A DNA stretch of 12,457 nucleotides from Rhodospirillaceae bacterium (GTDB taxonomy: Bacteria; Pseudomonadota; Alphaproteobacteria; UBA828), in the NCBI GenBank assembly GCA_028819955.1, contig JAPPKP010000331.1:1-12457 (forward strand). Direction: 5' to 3'. The notes below the pieces were generated by a model that ran no database searches, had not been told where the DNA came from, and saw nothing but the letters and a program-made list of their open reading frames with translations. Shown here in pieces: positions 6,759-12,457 of the stretch. Made by a program: the position numbers and the translations under genes. Every line of letters starts with the position of its first letter. The first letter of the stretch is position 1.

Positions 6759-7634
6759 TCAGAGAGAGACGCCCATCTGCGCCATGGTCGCCCGCGTAAG
6801 CTCGCTGCCGGGCTCGCGAAGCTGGTCGGCCATGGTGAAGTGATTGAAGCCGGGAAGCTCGAGCCGGTTGAACGGGTAGCCGTGCGCCTCCCACACTGCC
6901 GTCATGGCATGGGCCTGGCGCTCGTACTCGTCGGACTCGATGTCGCCCGAGACCAGCATGAGCGGCGCCGCCACAGGGTAGCGCTGTGCCACCGGGCTGT
7001 TCCGCCGCGCCTCGGCTTCGTCCAGGCCGACCTTGTCGTTGAGGTAACAGAGCCGGATGGGCTCCAAGTCGTAGATGCCCGAGATCGAGACCGCACTCTT
7101 CACGAGGTCGGCGGGCAAACCGGCGCCGAAGGCCGGCCAGTCGGTCGCCAGCAGCATGGCGGCGAGGTGGCCGCCTGCCGACTGTCCGAGCACGTGGATG
7201 CGCCTCGGATCGCCGCCGATCGAAGCGGCGTTGCGCCACACCCAGGCTGCAGCGGCGCGGTTCATGCGCACAATCTCGTCCATACGGTAGTCGGGGGCGA
7301 GGCCGTAGTTGATGACGACGGTGGCGACGCCGTGGGGCCGGCAGCCCTCCGCCACGAAACTGTCGTGATGCTTGTCGAGCGAATACCAATAGCCGCCGTG
7401 GATCATGATGAGGATCGGGGCGTCATGCCGCTCCGCCGGAAAGATGTCGAGGGTCTCGACCGGGAGATCGCCGTAGGCGACATCCCGCCCGCCCGGCAGC
7501 GCCGCGCGAGTCGCGTCGCTCCACGCCAGCCAGCGCTCGAAGTAATCGATGTATTCGGGGATTCGCGCGCGGTTGTTGTACTGCGCGTCGAGCGCCGCCC
7601 GATCGTAGCCGCGGTAGATCGCCTCGCCGCTCAT
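6759..7634 (-). CDS. Alpha/beta hydrolase, arylformamidase-like
   Basis: This 291-residue protein has the HGGYW oxyanion-hole motif (79-83), a GQSAGG nucleophile elbow with S152, a probable acidic residue in SGDIESDE (229-236), and the catalytic histidine H265 (NFNH-like FNHFTM). HGGYW and the N-terminal YNNRARIPEY segment are typical of the kynurenine formamidase/BD-FAE-like branch of the esterase-lipase fold, which hydrolyses N-formyl-aryl or other amide and ester bonds. No tryptophan-pathway gene is adjacent, so true KynB activity is not supported. The ATG at 7634 is chosen because GGGAGG lies about 5 nt upstream; the frame stays open beyond it only as antisense to sco1. It converges with the alcohol dehydrogenase, with a 3-bp gap and no terminator hairpin visible between the stops. 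It is divergent from sco1. Confidence 0.88.
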   Translation of the reverse strand: MSGEAIYRGYDRAALDAQYNNRARIPEYIDYFERWLAWSDATRAALPGGRDVAYGDLPVETLDIFPAERHDAPILIMIHGGYWYSLDKHHDSFVAEGCRPHGVATVVINYGLAPDYRMDEIVRMNRAAAAWVWRNAASIGGDPRRIHVLGQSAGGHLAAMLLATDWPAFGAGLPADLVKSAVSISGIYDLEPIRLCYLNDKVGLDEAEARRNSPVAQRYPVAAPLMLVSGDIESDEYERQAHAMTAVWEAHGYPFNRLELPGFNHFTMADQLREPGSELTRATMAQMGVSL

Positions 7635-7688
7635 CCCGTCCTCCCGGATGCAGCCTCCAGGCAGTGTAGCCATTTTCGGACTCGGCCA

Positions 7689-7717
7689 TCGACCGAGGCA
7701 GAGCAGCGCACTAAATT
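7689..7717 (+). promoter_or_regulatory. Candidate promoter for the sco1-fixL-fixJ unit
   Basis: TCGACC (7689-7694, 4 of 6 to TTGACA) and TAAATT (7712-7717, 4 of 6 to TATAAT) are spaced by 17 nt in the 123-bp divergent spacer. A start near 7724 would leave about 34 nt of leader. On the opposite strand a weaker pair, TCGATG (7687-7692) and TACACT (7663-7668), could serve the hydrolase gene, in which case the two -35 regions overlap. No TTGAT-N4-ATCAA Fnr/FixK box is seen here. Confidence 0.4.
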
Positions 7718-7757
7718 GCGTCCAGGCACCGCCAACTCCCACGAGAGGAATCGGACC

Positions 7758-8330
7758 ATGCAGCGCCTGGTTCGCGCAGCCGTCGCCGTCGCCGCGGCCG
7801 CGGCAGTCAACGTCTTCATGTGGTTCGGACTGCCCGCCGCGCAGGCCGCGTCCGTCGGCGGCCCCTTCGAGCTGGTGGACCACACCGGACAAACGGTCAC
7901 CGAAGAGAGCTTCGACGACCGCTACCTGCTGGTCTATTTCGGCTACGCCTATTGCCCGGATGTCTGCCCGACGGAGCTGCTGATCATGGGCCAAGCCGTG
8001 GACGAGCTCGGCGATTTCGGCGACGAGGTTCAGCCGCTCTTCGTCACTGTCGATCCGGCTCGCGATACGGTCGAATACCTGGCCGAGTACGTGCCCTCGT
8101 TCCATCCGCGCCTGGTCGGGCTGACGGGCAGCGACGAGCAGATCCGCTCCGCCGCCAAGGCCTACCGCGTCTACTACAGGCTCAACGAGCCGGATGAGGA
8201 CGGCGCCTATCTGGTCGATCACACCTCGTACATCTATTTCATGGATCCTGACGGCGACTACTTGACCCACTTCGTCTTCGGCCAGGGGCCGGAGAAGATA
8301 GCGGAGATCATCCGCAAGCACCTGGATTGA
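7758..8330 (+). CDS. senC: SCO1/SenC copper chaperone for cytochrome c oxidase
   Basis: This 190-residue protein starts with an export signal: RLVR, then an alanine-rich hydrophobic stretch ending in AQA at about residue 30. The thioredoxin-like Sco domain follows. It keeps the copper ligands C66 and C70 in the CPDVCP motif and H155 in LVDHTS, plus VDPARDT at 98-104. Sco proteins deliver copper to the CuA or CuB centre of haem-copper oxidases on the periplasmic side. The ATG at 7758 has AGAGGA about 8 nt upstream and gives a complete signal sequence; the open frame further upstream is antisense to the hydrolase. fixL follows after 22 bp, so the chaperone and the oxygen sensor are probably in one transcript. 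The N-terminal hydrophobic segment might stay as a membrane anchor, as in many Sco proteins. Confidence 0.93.
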   Translation: MQRLVRAAVAVAAAAAVNVFMWFGLPAAQAASVGGPFELVDHTGQTVTEESFDDRYLLVYFGYAYCPDVCPTELLIMGQAVDELGDFGDEVQPLFVTVDPARDTVEYLAEYVPSFHPRLVGLTGSDEQIRSAAKAYRVYYRLNEPDEDGAYLVDHTSYIYFMDPDGDYLTHFVFGQGPEKIAEIIRKHLD

Positions 8331-8352
8331 GCGGGCGGAAACGGGCGGGCGA

Positions 8353-9501
8353 ATGGCGGATTCGGGAGACGGCACCGCCGCGATCACCGCAACGCGGGAG
8401 CGCGAGGAGCGGCTGCGGTCGATGACCCAGACGGCTCCCGATGCCATCGTCGTCATCGACGAGCGCGGGATCATCGACACGGTCAACCCCGCAACGGAGC
8501 GCCTCTTCGGCTATTCCCGCGCCGAACTCGTCGGCAAGAACGTGAAAATCCTCATGCCGTCACCCTATCGCGAGGCCCACGATGCCCACCTCACGCGTTA
8601 CCGCGAGACCGGTAAGAAGCGCGTCATCGGCATCGGCCGCGTCGTGGTCGGCAGGCGCAAGGACGGTACTACCTTCCCCGCGCGCCTCGCGATTGGGGAG
8701 ATCGTCCTCGACCAGGGGCGGCTCTTCACCGGGTTCATCCACGACATTACCGAGCGCGAGCACATCCGGCAGCGCGCCGGCGTGCTGCAGCAGGAACTTA
8801 TGCACGCCTCACGCCTCTCTGCGATGGGTGAGATGGCGTCGGGAATCGCACACGAATTGAACCAGCCGCTCACGGCCATCATGAACTACGCGAGAGCGGC
8901 GCGGCGGCATCTCGACCGCCCTGAGCCAGATGCCGCTCCCATCGCGGACCTCTTGGACAAGGCGGGCCTGCAGGCGGAACGCGCCGCTGAGATCATCAAG
9001 CGGCTACGGCGCTTCATCAGGCAGGACGAAAGCGAGCGTCGCCTTGAGCCTATCAACTCCGTCGTTGAAGAAGCAGCTGCACTGGCGTTGATCGGCGCGA
9101 GCGACAGCCACATCGAGCTGATATTCGATCTGGACGATGCCCTGCCCTCTGTCCTGATCGACCGTATCGAGGTGCAGCAGGTCGTACTCAACATCCTGCG
9201 CAACGCCATCGAAGCATTCGAGGGACCGGGCGAGCGAAAGCTTCGCGTCTCGACCAAGGCGGCAGGCTCCAAGGAGGTCCGGGTCGATATCAGGGACAAC
9301 GGTCCCGGTCTCGCACCGGACATCGCGGACGATCCATTCCGCCCTTTCCAGACTACAAAGGAGGACGGTTTGGGGATCGGGCTCGCCATCAGCCGCACGA
9401 TCATCGACGCCCACGGCGGCCGTCTCTGGGCCGAGAGCCCACCCGAAGGCGGCGCCGCTTTCTGCTTCTCTCTGCCGGTCGGGAGCGAGCCCGGTGAGTG
9501 A
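8353..9501 (+). CDS. fixL: Oxygen sensor histidine kinase FixL
   Basis: This 382-residue soluble kinase has one PAS domain (about 25-135), a HisKA domain and an HATPase domain, and no membrane segment. The PAS domain matches FixL haem-PAS: H76 (EAHDAHLTRYR) is the expected proximal haem ligand, and R82 and R96 (IGIGR) correspond to Bradyrhizobium R206 and distal R220. R90 replaces Bradyrhizobium H214, as in Sinorhizobium FixL. The phosphoacceptor is H167 in AHELNQPL, the N box is N284 (NILRNAIEAF), G1 is DNGPG (315-319), and G2 is GLGIGL (339-344). In this family O2 bound to haem holds the kinase off; low O2 lets it phosphorylate FixJ. The ATG at 8353 lies 22 bp after sco1 with only a G-rich, weak ribosome-binding site. 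The 3' end overlaps fixJ by 8 nt, indicating translational coupling. Confidence 0.94.
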   Translation: MADSGDGTAAITATREREERLRSMTQTAPDAIVVIDERGIIDTVNPATERLFGYSRAELVGKNVKILMPSPYREAHDAHLTRYRETGKKRVIGIGRVVVGRRKDGTTFPARLAIGEIVLDQGRLFTGFIHDITEREHIRQRAGVLQQELMHASRLSAMGEMASGIAHELNQPLTAIMNYARAARRHLDRPEPDAAPIADLLDKAGLQAERAAEIIKRLRRFIRQDESERRLEPINSVVEEAAALALIGASDSHIELIFDLDDALPSVLIDRIEVQQVVLNILRNAIEAFEGPGERKLRVSTKAAGSKEVRVDIRDNGPGLAPDIADDPFRPFQTTKEDGLGIGLAISRTIIDAHGGRLWAESPPEGGAAFCFSLPVGSEPGE

Positions 9502-10120
9502 GCCGCCCGTCGTCGTAGCAGTCGTCGACGATGACGATGCAGTGCGCGATTCCCTGGGCGCGCTGTTGGAGTCCGCCGGCTACGGCGTCGACACCTACCC
9601 CTCAGGCCCGGCTTTTCTGAACGCCCTGCCCCAGTCCACGCCCGCTTGCGCTCTGGTCGATGTGCGGATGCCGGAGATGGACGGGCTGGAGCTGCAACGC
9701 CGGTTGGTGGACGCCGCACCGTCGCTTCCCGTCATCATCATCACCGGCCACGGCGACATAGCGATGGCAGTGCGCGCGATCAAGGCCGGTGCCGTAGATT
9801 TCGTCGAAAAGCCATTCACGGACCGCACCATTCTCGACGGCATCGCGCAGGCCCTGGCATTGCGCGAGGAGACGCTGAGCCGCGAGGCGCGACGCCTCGA
9901 CGTCGACCGTCGCCTCGACCGGCTGACGGCGCGCGAGCGCGAGGTCTTCGAGCGGCTTGCCCGCGGCAGCTCCAACAAGGCCGTCGCCCGCGAGCTCGGT
10001 ATCAGCCCACGCACGGTCGAGGTGCACCGCGCGCGGGTAATGGAGAAACTGCAGGCGCCGAGCCTCTCGCATCTGGTCCGCATGGCCATGATCGCGCAGG
10101 TGGACATGGGCGATATCTGA
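9494..10120 (+). CDS. fixJ: Response regulator FixJ
   Basis: This 208-residue regulator has a receiver domain (about 5-120) and a LuxR-type helix-turn-helix (about 140-205). The receiver has an acidic pocket (VDDDD, 11-15), phosphoacceptor D56 (LVDVRMP), T84 (IITGHGD) and K106 (VEKPF). The C-terminal part shows LTAREREVFERLARGSSNKAVARELGIS followed by RTVEVHRARVMEKL, the classic LuxR recognition helix. It is the cognate partner of FixL, whose gene it overlaps by 8 nt (GTG start at 9494 inside the fixL end), with GGGAG upstream. In rhizobia FixJ-P activates fixK, and a fixK-type gene lies 133 bp downstream with a palindromic control region. The length matches known FixJ proteins. A 6-bp hairpin (10109-10125) overlaps the stop but lacks a T-run. 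Confidence 0.95.
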   Translation: MSEPPVVVAVVDDDDAVRDSLGALLESAGYGVDTYPSGPAFLNALPQSTPACALVDVRMPEMDGLELQRRLVDAAPSLPVIIITGHGDIAMAVRAIKAGAVDFVEKPFTDRTILDGIAQALALREETLSREARRLDVDRRLDRLTAREREVFERLARGSSNKAVARELGISPRTVEVHRARVMEKLQAPSLSHLVRMAMIAQVDMGDI

Positions 10121-10148
10121 TCGCCTTGCCACGCCGAATGGACCCGCT

Positions 10149-10189
10149 GCGTAAGGGGAATTCCCTACGCAACCAACCGAATTACGTAG
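10149..10189 (+). promoter_or_regulatory. Candidate FixJ-binding control region of fixK
   Basis: An inverted repeat, TGCGTA-a-GGG (10149-10158) facing CCC-TACGCA (10163-10171) around GAATT, is followed 11 nt later by TACGTA (10183-10188). This gives three related half-sites (TGCGTAA, TACGCAA, TTACGTAG) within 41 bp, upstream of the fixK ATG at 10254 and directly after fixJ. The placement and the TACGTA core fit activation by phosphorylated FixJ, which binds fixK promoters in rhizobia. The assignment is inferred from position and sequence. A clear -10 box was not identified; the spacer 10121-10253 shows nothing else except the ribosome-binding site. Confidence 0.5.
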
Positions 10190-10253
10190 CGCGGCGAAAG
10201 GCACCACATTCCCCGCCGGAAACCCGAAACGGACGCGGGGAGGAAGGTCCACA

Positions 10254-10976
10254 ATGAGGGTTGCCGCTACAAGTCCAACTGCCGACGCAGCCCGGACCGA
10301 CGGGCCCGATGTCGCCTTCAGCCGGCTCGACGCGATCGGCGTGATCAGGCATCTCGTACCCCATGAGTCGCTTGTGCTCGAAGGCGATGCGGCCGACCGC
10401 TTCCACCGCGTCCTGAGCGGCACCATCGCAGGCTACAAGGCGACGGCGGATGGGCGCAGGCAAATCCTGGCGTTCTCCTTCCCGGGCGATCTGGTGGGTC
10501 TCACCGCGGGCGAGCGCTACGCCTACAGCGCCGAGGCGGTGAATCACGCCAGCGTCCGCTCGGTGCCCCACGCAAGGCTGAGAGAGCTCGCGGCGCAAAC
10601 GCCGGCGCTGCGCGAGAGCCTGCTCGAAACGCTGCGCCGAGAAGTCTCGGCCGCACAGGAACGGCTGCTTTGGCTCGGACGCAAGACGGCGCGGGAGCGA
10701 TTGGCCGGCTTCCTACTGGAATGCGATGGCCGCATTGGGCAGCGCGACAAGGATGGGCGGCACTCCGTCCCGCTGCCGATGAGCCAACTCGAGATCGGTG
10801 ACTACCTGGGGCTTGCCTCCGAGACGGTGAGCCGGACTCTTGCCGAACTCGTGCGCGACGGCGCCATCGATATCGTGCGTCCCTTCACCGGCGTCGTCAT
10901 CCGCAACCGTCGCCGTCTCGAAAGGGCGGCGGACGAAGCCGCGCTACCAGCCGACACTCGGGCCCGAACAGGGTAG
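10254..10976 (+). CDS. fixK: FixK-type Crp/Fnr-family transcription regulator
   Basis: This 240-residue protein has a cyclic-nucleotide-binding-like sensor domain (about 20-115), a dimerisation helix (about 120-150) and a winged helix-turn-helix (about 172-215). The recognition helix reads LASETVSRTLAEL; E190 and S193-R194 form the E-x-x-S-R signature that reads TTGAT...ATCAA half-sites. Only one cysteine (C157) is present, so it cannot hold the N-terminal [4Fe-4S] cluster of Fnr, which is the hallmark of the FixK group. It should act as the transcriptional relay from FixLJ to microaerobic respiration genes. The ATG at 10254 has an excellent GGGGAGGAAGG about 6 nt upstream. Its own regulon is not visible: no fixNOPQ gene is in the window. 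The symbol rests on context plus family, and other FixK/NnrR-type names are possible. Confidence 0.87.
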   Translation: MRVAATSPTADAARTDGPDVAFSRLDAIGVIRHLVPHESLVLEGDAADRFHRVLSGTIAGYKATADGRRQILAFSFPGDLVGLTAGERYAYSAEAVNHASVRSVPHARLRELAAQTPALRESLLETLRREVSAAQERLLWLGRKTARERLAGFLLECDGRIGQRDKDGRHSVPLPMSQLEIGDYLGLASETVSRTLAELVRDGAIDIVRPFTGVVIRNRRRLERAADEAALPADTRARTG

Positions 10977-11023
10977 CCCGTCGGCCAACACCCGGTGCGT
11001 TCGGGCCGCGTCCGACCCGGTGT

Positions 11024-11029
11024 TAGAGT
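11024..11029 (+). promoter_or_regulatory. Candidate extended -10 for a leaderless Sel1-gene mRNA
   Basis: TG-T-TAGAGT (11021-11029) resembles an extended -10, with TAGAGT matching 4 of 6 bases of TATAAT. Exactly 6 nt separate it from the ATG at 11036, the same arrangement as TAGATT before the hydratase gene. No convincing -35 is present. A GGGGG tract touches the ATG but is too close to act as a normal ribosome-binding site. Confidence 0.35.
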
Positions 11030-11035
11030 CGGGGG

Positions 11036-12049
11036 ATGACCGCCCTCCCGCTCCGCTTGGTGCGGCTCCTTTCGGTTGCCGCCTGCCTACTCGCGCCGGC
11101 CCATGCCATGGCGGAATCGAACGTGCCACCGCCGGCGGATGACCAGGACATCGAACACAGTGCCGCCATGGCTCTGGGGCTTACGGCAACGCCAAACGCC
11201 GGCGTGGAAGGCCAATCCGTTCTCCTTTCCATGGCGGTGCAGGGTCATGCGTCGTCCCAATACGAGTTGGGGCTCATGCTCCTCGAAGGAGGGGGAATCG
11301 GTCGTGACCGTGCGCAGGCCGTTCAATGGCTTGAGCGCGCCGCATCCCAAGGCCACGAGGGCGCACTTGCCCACCTCAACGGGATGGCCGCAAGCGGCAA
11401 CGTGGCGGCGCACCTCGCGCTCGGCTCGATCGCGCGCGATCACGCCCGCGGCGGTAGGGCGGCCGTGCGCCACCTGCGCGCAGCTGCGGCGGCCGGCGAT
11501 CCGCAGGGGCTGCTCGCGCTCGGCGAACTCTACCGAGCGGGCGATGCGCTCGAGCCCGACAAGGCATACGCCGCCGTTCTGTTCCGCGCCGCCGCGGAAG
11601 CCGCCATGCATGCGGTGCAGCGTGCGCGGCTGGCAACAACTTCTGGCATTCTCGGCCCTGACTCCGACGAATGGCTCAAGGTCGCCGTTGCCCGCACGCG
11701 CGCCGCGAACGCCTTGCCTCCCAACCCTAACACCGATCAATCGGAACTCTTCGCACGCTACTGGGTCGGCCTGGCGCTCCTAGTCGGCGCCGGTACAATG
11801 GCCGACACGCCGCGTGGCCTTGCCCACCATCGGGCTGCCGCTGAACGCGGTTTCGATCTCGCCGAATTCAGCTTGGGGCTGCTCTACGAGCGCGGCCACG
11901 GCCTGCCCCGCGATCTCGATAGCGCGCACCATTGGTTGGCTCGTGCGGCGGCCCACGGTCACCCGCTTTCCGACCCGGCGCTATCGGCGATCAGCCGTCG
12001 CGGTGGGTCCGTTCGTGGCGCTCGTGACGCTCCTGCGCCTCGACACTGA
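11036..12049 (+). CDS. Exported Sel1-like repeat protein
   Basis: This 337-residue protein begins with a signal peptide: RLVR, a hydrophobic stretch, then AHAMA with likely cleavage near residue 24-26. No cysteine follows, so it is not a lipoprotein. The rest consists of Sel1-type (TPR-like) helical repeats, best seen at about 72-107 (YELGLMLLEGGGIGRDRAQA...WLERAASQGH), 122-153, 156-190, 240-272 and 274-309 (LGLLYERGHGLPRDLDSA...WLARAAAHGH). Such proteins act as protein-interaction scaffolds in the periplasm or envelope; no enzymatic motif is seen. The gene starts 59 bp after fixK with no Shine-Dalgarno sequence at normal spacing. Its last 59 bp overlap the convergent dksA, so residues about 319-337, a basic S-R-R-G tail, are constrained by both genes. 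A link to oxygen control is suggested only by position. Confidence 0.82.
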   Translation: MTALPLRLVRLLSVAACLLAPAHAMAESNVPPPADDQDIEHSAAMALGLTATPNAGVEGQSVLLSMAVQGHASSQYELGLMLLEGGGIGRDRAQAVQWLERAASQGHEGALAHLNGMAASGNVAAHLALGSIARDHARGGRAAVRHLRAAAAAGDPQGLLALGELYRAGDALEPDKAYAAVLFRAAAEAAMHAVQRARLATTSGILGPDSDEWLKVAVARTRAANALPPNPNTDQSELFARYWVGLALLVGAGTMADTPRGLAHHRAAAERGFDLAEFSLGLLYERGHGLPRDLDSAHHWLARAAAHGHPLSDPALSAISRRGGSVRGARDAPAPRH

Positions 12050-12431
12050 GGGTCGCGATGGGGCGGGCTTCGAGACGGCGGATGCTGATGGGCTCGGCGG
12101 TTTCTTCGCAATAGCCGTAAGAGCCGTCGTCGATCCGCTGCAACGCCGCCTCGATCTTCGAGATCAACTTGCGGGCGCGGTCTCGGGTACGAAGCTGAAC
12201 CGAGCGTTCCGATTCGACGGCGGCGCGGTCCGCCAGATCGGCCTCGTGCCCAGTATCGAGCCTGAGCTTTTCGAGGGTCGCATCGGTTTCGTCGAGGATG
12301 TCCTGCCGCCACACTTCCAGCTTGCGCCGGAAGTACTCCCGCATCTGCGGCGACATGAACTCCTCCCTGCTCGTTGGCCTGTACCTAGCCGGGAGCTCTT
12401 CTCGCTCTTGCGTCACTGCCTTGCCGCACAC
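11991..12431 (-). CDS. dksA: DksA-family RNA polymerase-binding regulator, cysteine-poor type
   Basis: This 146-residue protein has the DksA layout: a long coiled-coil hairpin (about 27-100), with the tip motif D65-L-A-D68-R-A70 matching the E. coli D-x-x-D-x-A residues that enter the RNA polymerase secondary channel, then a C-terminal zinc-finger-like region. Only C108 remains of the four zinc cysteines; the others are T111, S129 and A132 (CEETAEPISIRRLEARPIATLSVEA). It probably modulates rRNA and amino-acid promoters with ppGpp. I chose the GTG at 12431 because RYRPTSREEFMSPQ preceding the first ATG aligns with the family N-terminus. A GTG at 12416 is equally possible. The ATG at 12356 has a strong AGGGAGGAG but would drop conserved residues. 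It overlaps the Sel1 gene tail to tail by 59 bp. Confidence 0.88.
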   Translation of the reverse strand: MCGKAVTQEREELPARYRPTSREEFMSPQMREYFRRKLEVWRQDILDETDATLEKLRLDTGHEADLADRAAVESERSVQLRTRDRARKLISKIEAALQRIDDGSYGYCEETAEPISIRRLEARPIATLSVEAQERHERHERTHRDG

Positions 12432-12449
12432 CCCTTGAAATGGGCGCGG

Positions 12450-12455
12450 AGTATA
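12450..12455 (-). promoter_or_regulatory. Candidate -10 box of dksA
   Basis: On the reverse strand TATACT matches TATAAT at 5 of 6 positions. Initiation about 7 nt downstream, near 12443, would leave a leader of only about 12 nt before the GTG at 12431. Any -35 lies beyond the window edge. This supports an upstream start for dksA rather than the internal ATG at 12356. Confidence 0.4.
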
Positions 12456-12457
12456 AG

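Noticed and set aside
7635..8486. N-terminal extension of the hydrolase reading frame up to 8486 on the reverse strand
   Set aside because: It is antisense to sco1 and the start of fixL. The ATG at 7634 has a good ribosome-binding site and the family start.
8620..8622. FixL R90 in place of the Bradyrhizobium haem-pocket histidine H214
   Set aside because: Sinorhizobium FixL also has arginine at this position, so it is a normal family variant and not a defect.
9049..9061. TTGAGCCTATCAA, resembling an Fnr/FixK box
   Set aside because: The spacer is 3 nt instead of 4, one half-site is degenerate, and it lies inside the fixL coding sequence.
10109..10125. Hairpin GGCGAT/ATCGCC over the fixJ stop as a terminator
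   Set aside because: The stem is only 6 bp with just two T's after it, which is too weak to call.

Overview
This GC-rich window reads as an ordinary alphaproteobacterial chromosome segment. The pointers are a FixL/FixJ/FixK oxygen-response set with a soluble haem-PAS FixL, an alphaproteobacterial-style DksA that has lost most zinc-finger cysteines, an AlkK-like acyl-CoA ligase, and dense spurious antisense reading frames caused by high GC. I see no rRNA, tRNA, CRISPR array, insertion sequence or phage gene. A precise genus cannot be given from the sequence alone.

Left part (1-2533): a fatty-acyl-CoA ligase runs leftward off the window edge. It diverges from a rightward pair made of a short-chain dehydrogenase and a GNAT acetyltransferase. 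A 260-bp spacer (2534-2793) follows. It holds two REP-like palindromes, a near-perfect inverted repeat that could be an operator, and a promoter.

Central catabolic part (2794-7634): a 2-keto-4-pentenoate hydratase/fumarylacetoacetase-fold enzyme, a hydantoinase A/5-oxoprolinase-type ATPase without its usual B partner, and a zinc alcohol dehydrogenase all read rightward. An arylformamidase-like alpha/beta hydrolase converges on them, ending 3 bp from the dehydrogenase stop. Together they look like small-molecule catabolism, possibly opening of a cyclic amide, but the substrate is unknown.

Right part (7758-12431): sco1/senC (copper chaperone for cytochrome oxidase), fixL and fixJ are tightly packed in one apparent operon. 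A 133-bp spacer with clustered TACGTA-like half-sites and a palindrome follows, then a fixK-type Crp/Fnr regulator. The expected logic is: low O2 releases O2 from FixL haem, FixL phosphorylates FixJ, FixJ-P activates fixK, and FixK drives high-affinity oxidase genes that are not in this window. Sco1 in the same unit ties copper loading of an oxidase to the sensor. A secreted Sel1-repeat protein follows, and its 3' end overlaps a convergent dksA by 59 bp.

No clearly undescribed system is evident. The most notable points are the sco1-fixLJ linkage, the candidate fixK control region, the orphan HyuA, two genes whose -10 boxes sit 6 nt from the ATG (leaderless candidates), and the dksA/Sel1 overlap.
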